Shown here: positions 56,586-64,000 of the stretch, piece by piece | Position numbering within the stretch: the first letter of the stretch is position 1 | How the letters are laid out: every line of letters begins with the position of its first letter | Source: Haloferax denitrificans ATCC 35960 | GTDB taxonomy: Archaea; Halobacteriota; Halobacteria; Halobacteriales; Haloferacaceae | Reading direction: 5' to 3' | Assembly: GCF_000337795.1 (NCBI RefSeq) | Contig: NZ_AOLP01000009.1 | Coordinates: 409,492-473,491, forward strand | Length of the DNA: 64,000 nucleotides | Translations under genes and position numbers: made by a program | Notes under the pieces: model-generated | Told to the model about the DNA's origin: nothing | The model's database searches: none | Seen by the model: the letters and a program-made list of their open reading frames with translations, nothing else

Positions 56586-59462
56586 ATGGACTACGACCCG
56601 CAGGAACTCGAAGCGCGTTGGCGGGAGCGCTGGTCCGAGTCCGGCCGATACGAGGCCGACCCGGACGCAGACGCCGACGACGCGACGTTCGTGACGGTTC
56701 CCTATCCGTACCCCAGCGGCGGGATGCACATCGGGCACGCGCGGACGTACACCGTTCCCGACGTGTACGCTCGCTACCGACGACAGCAGGGCGATAACGT
56801 CTTGTTCCCCATCGCGTGGCACGTCACCGGCACGCCGATTATCGGCGCGGTCGAGCGCCTGAAAAACCGCGAGGAGAAACAGCTCTCGGTGCTGACAGAC
56901 ACCTACAACGTCCCCGAGGACACGCTGTCGGACCTCGAATCGCCCATGGGATGGGCGCGGTACTTCATCGAGGAGCACTACAAGAAGGGGATGCAGTCGC
57001 TCGGCCTGTCGGTGGACTGGCGGCGCGAGTTCACCACGAACAACGAGCGCTACTCGAAGTTCGTCGAGTGGCAGTACCGGACGCTCCGCGACCGCGGGCG
57101 ACTGGAGAAGGGCCTCCACCCCGTCAAGTTCTGTACGAACGAGGAACAGCCGGTCACGACCCACGACCTGCTCGAAGGCGAGAACGCGGAGTTCCAGGAG
57201 TACACGCTGGTCCGGTTCGGCTGGGAGCGAGACGGCGGCGACGTGGTCGTCCCGATGGCGACCCTGCGCCCCGAGACGGTCCACGGCGTGACGAACGCCT
57301 ACATCGACCCCGAGGCGACCTACGTCGTCGCCGAGGTCGACGGCGAGACGTGGTTCGTCTCCGACTACGCGGCGGACAAACTGGAGTATCAGGCCCGCGA
57401 CGTGGAGATTCTCGAAACCGTCGAGGGTGCCGAACTCGTCGGTCAGACGGTCGAGAACCCCGTCACCGGCGACGACGTGCTCGTCCTGCCGGCCGACTTC
57501 GTCGACGCCGACAACGCGACGGGCGTCGTCATGTCGGTCCCGGCCCACAGCCCCGACGACTACGTCGCCCTGCAGGAGGCCAAGGCCGACGCCGACTACC
57601 TCGAATCGTTCGGCATCGACCCCGCCGACGTGGCCGCCATCGAGCCGATTCCGATTCTCGACATCGACTCCGATGACGACACGTACGGCGAGATTCCCGC
57701 GAAGTCGGCCGTCGAGAACCGCGGTATCGAGTCCTCCGACGACCCGGCGCTCGAAAAGGCGACGAAGGACCTCTACAACAAGGAGTTCCACGCGGGTCGG
57801 CTCAAGGAGTTCTACGGCGACTACGCCGGCGGCCTCGTCGAGGAGGTCCGCGACGACTTCAAGGCCGACGGCATCGAGGCCGGCCAGTTCGACGTGATGC
57901 AGGAGTTCTCCGAGGAGGTCGTCTGCCGCTGTGGCGGCGACGTCGTCGTCGCGGAACAGGACACCTGGTTCCTGTCGTACGACGACGAGGACTGGAAGGA
58001 ACTCGCCCACGACGTGGCCGACGGGCTGGACGCCATCCCCGAGAACACCCGCGACGAGTACCACCACACCATCGACTGGCTCAACGGGTGGCCGTGTATC
58101 CGCAACTACGGCCTCGGCACCCGCCTGCCGTGGGACGACCAGTTCGTCATCGAGCCCCTCTCGGACTCGACTATCTACATGGCGTACTACACCATCGCCC
58201 ACCGCCTGCAGGAGATTCCGACCGAAGAGCTCACCCAGGAGTTCTTCGACGCGCTGTTCTACGGTCCCGAGGCCGTCGACGACGCCCCCGAGAAGGCGCT
58301 CGAACTGCGCGAGGAGTGGGACTACTGGTACCCCGTCGACTACCGGTTCTCCGGCAACGACCTCATCACGAACCACCTGACGTTCTACCAGTTCCACCAC
58401 GGCGAGCTGTTCGACGAGCCGCAGTGGCCGCAGGGCATCGTCATCATGGGCATGGGCCTGCTGGAAGGCCAGAAGATGTCGTCGTCGAAGGGCCACGTCG
58501 TCCTCCCCGGCGAGGCCATCGGCGAGTACGGCGCGGACACCGTCCGCTTTTTCCTGCTCAACTCCGCCGAGCCGTGGCAGGACTACGACTGGCGCGACGA
58601 CCTCGTCGGCTCGGTCCACGACCAGCTGGAACGCTTCTGGAACCGCGCGCAGGAGATTATCGCCGACCCCGGCCCGGAGGACCGGCCCGACCTTGAGACG
58701 GTCGACCGCTGGCTCCTGTCGAAACTGCAGGACACCGTCCGCGACGTGACGACCGCGATGGACGAGTCCGAGACGCGTTCTGCCAGTCAGGCGGCGTTCT
58801 ACAACTTCGAGGAGTCGCTTCGGTGGTACCGCCGCCGGACCGACCTCGACCGCCCCGCGGCGAAGTGGACGCTCCGGACGGTCCTCGAAACCCGTCTGCG
58901 CCTGCTCGCGCCCTTCATCCCGTTCATGACGAACGAACTGCACGAGCAGTTGACCGGCACGCCCGCCGAGGACGCGCCGTGGCCCGAGCCGGACGAGGCC
59001 TTCGAGGACGAGTCGGTCGAACTCGAAGAGCGACAGGTCGAGCGCCTGACCGAGGACGTGCGCGACATCATCGGCGTGACCGACTCCGACCCCGACACCA
59101 TCCGCGTCTACGTCGCCGCCGACTGGAAGCGCGACGTGTTCGAGACGGTCGTCGACAACGGCGACAACGTCGGCGCAATCATGGGACAGGTCATGCAGGA
59201 CCCGGACCTGCGTGAGAAGGGTAACGACGTGAACGACCTCGTGCAGGACCTCGTCGACCAGACCCGCGGCCGCGACGAACCGACGCTCCGCGCCCAGCTC
59301 GAACTGGACGAGGCCGGCACCTACGAGCGCGCCGCCGACTTCCTCGCCCGCGAGTTCGACGCCGAGGTCGAGGTGTTCGCCGAGGACGACGCCGACATCG
59401 TCGACCCCGCCGACCGCGCCTCGAAGGCGATTCCGTTCCGCCCCGCGGTCCACCTCGAATAG
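56586..59462 (+). CDS. leuS: Leucyl-tRNA synthetase
   Basis: A 958-aa class I synthetase charging tRNA-Leu. The HIGH motif (HIGHART, about residue 46) and KMSKS motif (KMSSSKGHVV, about residue 633) are intact, with the CP1 editing domain between them and an archaeal-type C-terminal extension ending in FAEDDADIVDPADRASKA. Start ATG 56586 is fixed by conservation (MDYDPQELEARWRERW) and a TATA-like element at standard spacing. Confidence 0.97.
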   Translation: MDYDPQELEARWRERWSESGRYEADPDADADDATFVTVPYPYPSGGMHIGHARTYTVPDVYARYRRQQGDNVLFPIAWHVTGTPIIGAVERLKNREEKQLSVLTDTYNVPEDTLSDLESPMGWARYFIEEHYKKGMQSLGLSVDWRREFTTNNERYSKFVEWQYRTLRDRGRLEKGLHPVKFCTNEEQPVTTHDLLEGENAEFQEYTLVRFGWERDGGDVVVPMATLRPETVHGVTNAYIDPEATYVVAEVDGETWFVSDYAADKLEYQARDVEILETVEGAELVGQTVENPVTGDDVLVLPADFVDADNATGVVMSVPAHSPDDYVALQEAKADADYLESFGIDPADVAAIEPIPILDIDSDDDTYGEIPAKSAVENRGIESSDDPALEKATKDLYNKEFHAGRLKEFYGDYAGGLVEEVRDDFKADGIEAGQFDVMQEFSEEVVCRCGGDVVVAEQDTWFLSYDDEDWKELAHDVADGLDAIPENTRDEYHHTIDWLNGWPCIRNYGLGTRLPWDDQFVIEPLSDSTIYMAYYTIAHRLQEIPTEELTQEFFDALFYGPEAVDDAPEKALELREEWDYWYPVDYRFSGNDLITNHLTFYQFHHGELFDEPQWPQGIVIMGMGLLEGQKMSSSKGHVVLPGEAIGEYGADTVRFFLLNSAEPWQDYDWRDDLVGSVHDQLERFWNRAQEIIADPGPEDRPDLETVDRWLLSKLQDTVRDVTTAMDESETRSASQAAFYNFEESLRWYRRRTDLDRPAAKWTLRTVLETRLRLLAPFIPFMTNELHEQLTGTPAEDAPWPEPDEAFEDESVELEERQVERLTEDVRDIIGVTDSDPDTIRVYVAADWKRDVFETVVDNGDNVGAIMGQVMQDPDLREKGNDVNDLVQDLVDQTRGRDEPTLRAQLELDEAGTYERAADFLAREFDAEVEVFAEDDADIVDPADRASKAIPFRPAVHLE

Positions 59463-59536
59463 TCGGGCGCGACGGACCCGGCGCGGACTGCCTCTCCGGC
59501 GCTCGATTTATCCGCTCGCCGAACTAACAGTATCGC

Positions 59537-59755
59537 ATGAGCGAAGACGACTCGCCGAGCCTCGCACGGAAGGCCTACCGCACCGTCACGCCGGGGTCGC
59601 GCATGCGGCCCGACAGCGAGATGGACTCCATCGGGTGGACGATGTTTCTCCTCCTCGTCGTCCTGTTGGTCCCGTTTCTGCCCTTCATCGCCATCGTCTA
59701 CGTCCTCTCGAAGGCGTTCGGCTACCTCAACGCACAGCGCGGACCGAGCCCGTAG
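59537..59755 (+). CDS. Small single-helix membrane protein (DUF7535-like)
   Basis: A 72-aa protein with a polar N-terminal half (SLARKAYRTVTPGSRMRPDSEMDSIG) and a hydrophobic segment about 34-58 (MFLLLVVLLVPFLPFIAIVYVL). Function unknown; family number from memory. 74 bp after leuS, same strand. Confidence 0.75.
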   Translation: MSEDDSPSLARKAYRTVTPGSRMRPDSEMDSIGWTMFLLLVVLLVPFLPFIAIVYVLSKAFGYLNAQRGPSP

Positions 59756-59815
59756 CTCGCAGAATCGGACCGCAAAAGAACCCGGTGAATGCCAGCGGCG
59801 TCGCGTCGGGCGACC

Positions 59816-60811
59816 TCACTCGGCGAGACCGAGGAGGTCGAACGCGTAGCCGTTGTCGTTTTCGAAGGCGTGTTCGTAGGCGACGTGGGCCGCCGCGACG
59901 TCCTGAATCGCCAGTCCGGTCGAGTCGAAGACGCTGATGCCGTCGTCGTCGGTGCGGCCGTCGAGGTTGCCGAGGACGATGTCGCCGATTGCGCCGTAGA
60001 TGTCGTCGTCGGTGAGGACGCCCTCGTGGTACGGGACGTTGATTTCGCCGGAGTGGGTGGTCTGGGCGTGGTCGTCGATGACGAGCTTGGCGTCGAGGAG
60101 CACCTCGTCGGCGAGTTCGTGTTTGCCCTCGGCGTCGGCACCCATCGCGTTGATGTGGGTGTGGTCGCCGACCGCGTCGCGCGGGACGATGGGCGACTCG
60201 ACGGGCGTCACGGTCGACAGCACGTCACAGCTCGCGGCCTCCTCGATGGAGCCGGGGCGGATGTCGAACTCGTCTTCGAAGGCGTCGATGAAGTCGGCGA
60301 CGCGTTCTTCGTCGAGGTCGGAGATGACGACCTCCTCGATGTCGCGGACCTCGCTGATGGCACGGAGTTGCGTGTACGACTGGACGCCGGCACCGATGAT
60401 GCCCATCGAGGAGGCGTCCTCGACGGCGAGATGGTCGGTGGCGACGGCCGCGGCCGCGCCGGTGCGGAGCATCGTGAGCTCCGTCCCGTCGAGGAGCGCC
60501 AGCGGGAAGGCGTTCTCGGGGTCGGAGTAAATCATCGTGCCCATGACGGTGGGCAGGTCGTACTTGTCGCCGTTGTCGGGGTGGACGTTGACCCACTTGA
60601 TGCCCGCGGCGTCCCAGTCGCCCGCGTCGAGGTAGGCGGGCATCGACCGGAAGTCGCCGTTGTACTGCGGCAGGTCGATGTAGGACTTCGGCGGCATCTG
60701 GGCGTCGCCGGACTCGTAGGCGGCGAACGCGTCCTCGATGGCCGAGATGAGCTCCGGCATCTGGACGTTCTCGTGAACGTCGTCCTTGTTCAACAGCAGC
60801 GTCTTGCGCAT
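59816..60811 (-). CDS. Ornithine cyclodeaminase/alanine dehydrogenase family protein
   Basis: A 331-aa NAD-dependent enzyme of the ornithine cyclodeaminase/mu-crystallin family. The Rossmann site is GIIGAGVQSYTQLRAI (about residue 136), with the substrate-side MPPKSYIDLP and KWVNVHPDN at the N-terminus. It could be ornithine cyclodeaminase or L-alanine dehydrogenase; sequence alone does not decide. A near-palindrome lies 46-63 bp upstream of the ATG 60811. Confidence 0.88.
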   Translation of the reverse strand: MRKTLLLNKDDVHENVQMPELISAIEDAFAAYESGDAQMPPKSYIDLPQYNGDFRSMPAYLDAGDWDAAGIKWVNVHPDNGDKYDLPTVMGTMIYSDPENAFPLALLDGTELTMLRTGAAAAVATDHLAVEDASSMGIIGAGVQSYTQLRAISEVRDIEEVVISDLDEERVADFIDAFEDEFDIRPGSIEEAASCDVLSTVTPVESPIVPRDAVGDHTHINAMGADAEGKHELADEVLLDAKLVIDDHAQTTHSGEINVPYHEGVLTDDDIYGAIGDIVLGNLDGRTDDDGISVFDSTGLAIQDVAAAHVAYEHAFENDNGYAFDLLGLAE

Positions 60812-61113
60812 GGGGACACGTTGCCGTACCTGCTACTTAGTTCGTTCTATTTCTGAACACAACTGCAAGTGTGTCTGAGAAAGTGAGAGAATTATCCAAC
60901 TTCTAAGCGGCCGGTGACTCGGAACGGTCGGCTCCCGAGGGCTGTCGGGAAGCGGAGTCGACGCGAGTCGGGGTACGGAACCGCCGCGTGCTGTCGACGG
61001 CGTCGCGAAGCCGCGGCTCTCCGGCGCTGTGGGGGTCGTTCTCGATAAAATAACGTGGTCTGTCGCGCGGTGCAGGCGTCGGGGGATGGGTGAGTGAAGG
61101 CGTTAGCCGATTT
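60812..61113. other. 302-bp intergenic region between thermosome and OCD genes
   Basis: Both flanking genes read leftward, so it holds the OCD promoter region and the thermosome 3' end. The AT-rich segment at 60840-60900 contains the imperfect palindrome ACACAACTGCAAGTGTGT (60857-60874). The remainder is GC-rich with no gene I can support. Confidence 0.6.
60857..60874. promoter_or_regulatory. Imperfect palindrome upstream of the OCD gene
   Basis: An 18-bp sequence in which 14 positions are dyad-symmetric (ACACA...TGCA...TGTGT), 46-63 bp upstream of the start. Typical size for an Lrp/AsnC-type site; amino-acid control would fit the enzyme, but that is inference. Confidence 0.4.
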
Positions 61114-62787
61114 TCACATCGCGCCGCCCATGCCGCCCATACCGCCCATGCCACCCATGCCGCCGGGTGCGCCGCCCTCGTCGTCGTCGTCGCCGCCGGT
61201 GGAGAGGTCACCGGCCGCGATGATGTCGTCAATCTTGAGGACGAGGTTCGCGGCTTCGGAGGCGGAGGCGATGGCCTGCTCTTTCGCGTGGGCCGTCTCG
61301 ACGACGCCAGCCTCGAACGCGTCTTCGACCTCGCCGGTGAAGACGTTCAGTCCGGCGCGGACCTGCCCGTCTTCGTGGGCCGCGCGGAGGTCGACGAGCG
61401 TGTCGATGGAGTCGAGACCGGCGTTCTCGGCGAGCACGCGCGGGACGAGTTCGAGCGCGTCGGCGAACGCCTCGACGGCGAGCTGTTCGCGTCCGGAGAC
61501 GGAGTCGGCGTAGTTGCGGAGGCGCGAGGCGAGTTCGACCTCGATGGCGCCGCCGCCGGCGAGCACGCGACCGTCGGCGACCGTGGACGCGACGACGTCG
61601 AGGGCGTCCTGAACGCCGCGTTCGAGCTCGTCGACGACGTGGTCGGTGGAGCCGCGGAGCAGGAGCGTGACGCCGTGGACGTCGTCGCCGATGCCCTCGA
61701 CGTAGAACAGCTCGTCGGCCTCGTCGCGGCGGACGGAGGCGCGACCGAGGTCGGCGGCCTCGATGGAGTCGAGGTCGGAGACGACGGCCGCACCGGTGAT
61801 GTTCTTGAGGAAGCGGATGTCGGACTTCTTCGTCCGGCGGACCGCGAGGATGCCCTGCTTTGCGAGGTAGTGCTGGGCGAGGTCGTCGATGCCCTTCTGG
61901 CAGAAGACCACGTCAGCGCCGGAGTCGACGATCTGGTCGACCTTCGCCTTCAGCTGGGCCTCCTCCTGGTCGAGGAACTTCTGGAGCTGGTCGGGGCTCT
62001 CGATGGAGACGTTCGTGTCGATGTCGGTCTCCTCGACCTCGACGGGCTCGTTGAGAAGCAGGACGTCGGCCTCGTCGAACTCGACCGGCATGTCGTCGTG
62101 GACGGGGTCCTTGTCGATGACGGCGCCGGTGAGGAGCTCGGACTCCGAGGCGGAGCGGCCGGTCTGCGTCTCGATGGAGATGTTTTCGAGGTCGACGACG
62201 TGGGAGCCGTCGTTGGCCTCGACGGTGACCTGCCGGACGGCGCGGACGATGAGGTCCGCGAGAAGCTCCTTGTTGAGCTCGGAGCTCTTGCCCGTCATGG
62301 AGGTCTCGGCGACCTTCTTCAGGAGTTCCTCGTCGTCGGGGTCGACGCGCTCTGCGATGTTGTCGATTTCCTCGCGCGCCTTCTCGGAGGCGAGGTTGAA
62401 GCCGCGGATGATGGCCGTCGGGTGGATGTCCTGTTCGAGGAGGTCCTCGGCGTTCTTGAGGAGTTCACCCGCGATGGCGACCGCCGTCGTCGTTCCGTCG
62501 CCGGCTTCGTCCTCCTGCGTCTCGGCGACTTCGACGATCATCTCGGCCGTCGGGTTGTCGATGTCCATCTCCTTGAGGATGGTGACGCCGTCGTTCGTGA
62601 TGGTGACGTCGCCCATCGAGTCGACGAGCATCTTGTCCATCCCTTTCGGGCCGAGTGTGGAACGTACCGCCTCGGCGACTGCTCGTGCGGCGCGGATGTT
62701 GTACGCCTGCGCGTCGCGGTCCTTGACGCGCTGTGCATCCTCGCCCATGATGATCATCGGCTGACCCTGCTGCATTCGCTGGCTCAT
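61114..62787 (-). CDS. Thermosome (group II chaperonin) subunit
   Basis: A 557-aa ATP-dependent folding chaperone. Early GPKGMDKMLVDSMGDVTITN and GDGTTTAVAIAGELL are the nucleotide-binding signatures, and the C-terminus is GG/M-rich (APGGMGGMGGMGG). Start is ATG 62787 (MSQRMQQGQPMI). It most resembles one of the several Haloferax Cct paralogues (cct2 by position, from memory). Preceded by a TATA with an adjacent CGAA element. Confidence 0.96.
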   Translation of the reverse strand: MSQRMQQGQPMIIMGEDAQRVKDRDAQAYNIRAARAVAEAVRSTLGPKGMDKMLVDSMGDVTITNDGVTILKEMDIDNPTAEMIVEVAETQEDEAGDGTTTAVAIAGELLKNAEDLLEQDIHPTAIIRGFNLASEKAREEIDNIAERVDPDDEELLKKVAETSMTGKSSELNKELLADLIVRAVRQVTVEANDGSHVVDLENISIETQTGRSASESELLTGAVIDKDPVHDDMPVEFDEADVLLLNEPVEVEETDIDTNVSIESPDQLQKFLDQEEAQLKAKVDQIVDSGADVVFCQKGIDDLAQHYLAKQGILAVRRTKKSDIRFLKNITGAAVVSDLDSIEAADLGRASVRRDEADELFYVEGIGDDVHGVTLLLRGSTDHVVDELERGVQDALDVVASTVADGRVLAGGGAIEVELASRLRNYADSVSGREQLAVEAFADALELVPRVLAENAGLDSIDTLVDLRAAHEDGQVRAGLNVFTGEVEDAFEAGVVETAHAKEQAIASASEAANLVLKIDDIIAAGDLSTGGDDDDEGGAPGGMGGMGGMGGMGGAM

Positions 62788-62813
62788 AGACAGGCCTTGA
62801 TTGTTTGTGATTC

Positions 62814-62828
62814 TATAAAAAAGCTTCG
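62814..62828 (-). promoter_or_regulatory. Thermosome promoter with CGAA element
   Basis: On the minus strand the sequence reads CGAA, then GC, then TTTTTTATA (TATA element 62814-62822) about 27-35 nt before the start codon. A CGAA element next to the TATA box is what I recall from heat-inducible Haloferax cct promoters. Confidence 0.6.
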
Positions 62829-62905
62829 CCGACGAATCGGAGGCCGGAATCCGAGCGTCCGGCGCGTACTCCCGATAACCGCGCGACTGAGGTCCCCTCC
62901 GAGGT

Positions 62906-62961
62906 GTTCGGGGGCAAAGCATGGTACGTTATTTCACACCACAATTTGCCCCCGGCCGAAC
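62906..62961. repeat. Long inverted repeat in the thermosome-DUF7383 gap
   Basis: GGGGGCAAA (62910-62918) and TTTGCCCCC (62945-62953) form a 9-bp perfect stem around a 26-nt AT-rich loop; GTTC/GAAC (62906-62909 and 62958-62961) extend it with a GGCC bulge. A plus-strand TATA-like CTTTATAC lies just beyond. Confidence 0.7.
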
Positions 62962-62972
62962 CGCTTTATACG

Positions 62973-63371
62973 CTACTCCTCGACCGGCTCTTTCCAGTGG
63001 ACCGTCACCGTCCCGACGGCGAACGCGTCGTCGCCCTCGTCGTCGCGGACGACTTGGATGGTGTTCGTCCCTTCGACGAGGTGCGCCCCGGTCACGGTGT
63101 CGACCCAGTACTGCCAGCCGTCGCCCGGCGGGATGTCGAACCCCGAAAGCGGGTCGCCGTTGATTCGAATCTCGTGGCCGTACTCGCCCACGTCGAACGC
63201 CTGGATGCCGAGGTACGGCTCTCTGGGGTCGTCGGTCGGGACGTCGAACTCGAACGTCGCCGTCTCGTTTCCGGCGTCGTCCGCCCAGTCGAGGTCAAGC
63301 GTCTCGTCGTCGGGGTGGAGATGCGACCCGATGAACACGGTCGCGTAGTTCGCGCGGTGGTGCACGCTCAC
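62973..63371 (-). CDS. Conserved haloarchaeal protein (DUF7383-like)
   Basis: A 132-aa soluble protein (VSVHHRANYATVFIGSHL) with a beta-rich pattern (TATFEFDVP, YLGIQAFDVGEYGHEIRING, YWVDTVTGAHLVEGTNTIQVVRD). Resembles a carbohydrate-binding-like or jelly-roll fold; the family number is from memory. GTG 63371 is used; GTG 63365 (VHHRANY) also possible. Function unknown. Confidence 0.75.
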   Translation of the reverse strand: MSVHHRANYATVFIGSHLHPDDETLDLDWADDAGNETATFEFDVPTDDPREPYLGIQAFDVGEYGHEIRINGDPLSGFDIPPGDGWQYWVDTVTGAHLVEGTNTIQVVRDDEGDDAFAVGTVTVHWKEPVEE

Positions 63372-63428
63372 ACGTTCTGGTGCGCCGGATAAAAATTCGC
63401 GTGGTCGGAGGCTGAGTCGGCCGCGCCG

Positions 63429-63611
63429 TCAGTCGTCCTCGGGGAGTTCGTCCGCGAGGAACTCGCCGTCGGCGTCGTCGTTCGCGGCGTCGAGCGGGGG
63501 CTCGTCGTCGTCCTCGTCTAACACCGATAACTCGCGTTCGTACAGCCGCTCGGTGAGTTGGGTCCGCTTGTTGAGGCCCTTCTTCTCGCGGCCGGTCTTG
63601 GTGTCAGGCAT
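63429..63611 (-). CDS. Small acidic hypothetical protein
   Basis: A 60-aa protein, MPDTKTGREKKGLNKRTQL followed by an acidic Asp/Glu-rich end (EFLADELPEDD). The basic N-terminus and acidic tail look like a nucleic-acid or ribosome-associated small protein. Start ATG 63611 is preferred over the in-frame 63617. No known motif. Confidence 0.65.
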   Translation of the reverse strand: MPDTKTGREKKGLNKRTQLTERLYERELSVLDEDDDEPPLDAANDDADGEFLADELPEDD

Positions 63612-63977
63612 TGTCAATCGTGGTATCGTGTCCCATGGGGATGAATGTTTTGTCCGAACAGTTCGTACGGTCGGGTCTCTGGTCGTGCCTTCGATTGGGT
63701 GTGTGGTGGTAGTGCCTCGGGTCGCGTCGAACTGGGGGTGCCCTGCCAGTCACGACGTAAGTAGTCCTTGGCGGGTGGTGCGATAGACTCCGCCGACGGT
63801 TCCCGCCGTCCGGCGATTAAGCGAGAGGCTATGTGCCTCGGGCGCGAAACTCGGGGTTCGAGTCGGCGCGTTCAGTACGCTCGGAGCGGCACGTGTGACG
63901 TTTCAGAAACGCTTCACGAAAACTGCTCTCCGCGATGTGCCGAGACACATCGCTCGGAGTGATAGTTTTCAGAGAAG
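63612..63977. other. 366-bp intergenic region with a nested hairpin
   Basis: No ORF here is convincing. Its last 70 bp (63910-63979) form four nested complementary arms, immediately downstream of the minus-strand tRNA 3' end. A separate perfect palindrome, CGTTTC-A-GAAACG, lies at 63898-63910. Confidence 0.6.
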
Positions 63978-63979
63978 CG
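63910..63979 (-). ncRNA. Candidate structured RNA or trailer next to the tRNA
   Basis: Nested arms: CGCTTC (63910-63915) with GAAGCG (63974-63979), AAAACT (63919-63924) with AGTTTT (63964-63969), CTCCG (63928-63932) with CGGAG (63955-63959), and GATGTG (63934-63939) with CACATC (63946-63951). All four helices are in register, with small internal loops. It overlaps the tRNA's last bases. It may be a tRNA trailer/terminator or a separate small RNA. Confidence 0.45.
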
Positions 63980-64000
63980 CCAGGAGAGGGATTTGAACCC
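63978..64000 (-). tRNA. tRNA, 3' part only (possibly tRNA-Ser)
   Basis: The minus strand reads GGGTTCAAATCCC (T-arm with TTCAAAT loop), then TC, TCCTGGC (3' acceptor strand) and discriminator G. The acceptor 5' strand would be GCCAGGA. The rest of the gene, including the anticodon, lies outside the window. The G discriminator fits tRNA-Ser, but this is inference. No CCA is encoded. Confidence 0.75.

Noticed and set aside
56559..59453. 964-aa open frame opposite leuS
   Set aside because: Exact shadow of the leucyl-tRNA synthetase on the other strand.
63866..63890. T-arm-like GGGGTTCGAGTC within the right-hand gap
   Set aside because: The flanking bases do not pair as a T-stem and no acceptor or anticodon arm could be found; treated as chance.

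Overview
The window looks like a piece of a haloarchaeal main chromosome, most likely Haloferax and close to H. volcanii. The DNA is strongly GC-rich, nearly every protein is acidic, and starts are mostly ATG/GTG with a TATA-like box about 22-32 nt upstream, as in leaderless haloarchaeal transcripts. Archaeal markers include thermosome, ABCE1/RLI, L40e, Sec61beta, archaemetzincin, FAU-1 and UPF0146. From memory, the order uvrA to thermosome (cct2) matches the H. volcanii HVO_0393 to HVO_0455 neighbourhood; I could not check this. There is no integrase, insertion sequence, CRISPR array or rRNA. It is mostly ordinary core genome with a few small accessory spots.

Layout. 1-13.7 kb: 3' end of uvrA, a CARDB-repeat surface protein, an ABC exporter pair, a BNR-repeat protein, a geranylgeranyl-reductase-like flavoprotein, a YgfZ-type folate protein, small regulators and zinc-ribbon proteins, a universal stress protein, an AIM24 protein and a ROK sugar kinase. 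13.7-27.3 kb: a Tat-exported LVIVD-repeat protein, a NifU-type Fe-S protein, FAU-1 RNA-binding protein, PrsW protease, riboflavin synthase, a two-gene zinc-ribbon cassette, DUF502, an SLC13 transporter, an M24 pseudo-peptidase, a UvrD-type helicase and a 58-aa zinc-finger microprotein. 27.3-42.9 kb: M32 and M20 peptidases, a chemotaxis-type transducer, PINA ATPase, the EMC6-like/RLI pair, a VOC enzyme, PEBP, RtcA, UspA, archaemetzincin, UPF0146, a HAD hydrolase and an F420-dependent NADP reductase. 42.9-53.4 kb: an MFS transporter, hisE, pdxT, Sec61beta, thioredoxin, L40e, an MBL hydrolase, DUF99, family 4 UDG, an AT-rich HTH gene and a phnDCE-like phosphonate ABC operon. 53.7-64 kb: hisH, pheA, two Hsp20 genes, leuS, ornithine cyclodeaminase, thermosome, and the 3' end of a tRNA at the right edge.

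Functional links. Genes sit in short operons with overlapping or nearly touching ends: ABC ATPase/permease, FAU-1/DUF7532-like, RLI with its membrane partner, rtcA/uspA, DUF5786/DUF99 and phnC/phnE. Translation and proteostasis (leuS, L40e, RLI, Sec61beta, thermosome, Hsp20), amino-acid synthesis (hisE, hisH, pheA) and cofactor synthesis (ribE, pdxT) dominate.

The most unusual signals are small: two tandem perfect palindromes inside the pheA reading frame, a nested hairpin abutting the tRNA, several palindromes or direct repeats around core promoters, an AT-rich regulator gene next to the phn operon, an M24 protein that has lost three of five metal ligands, and recurrent short tandem repeats confined to intergenic DNA.
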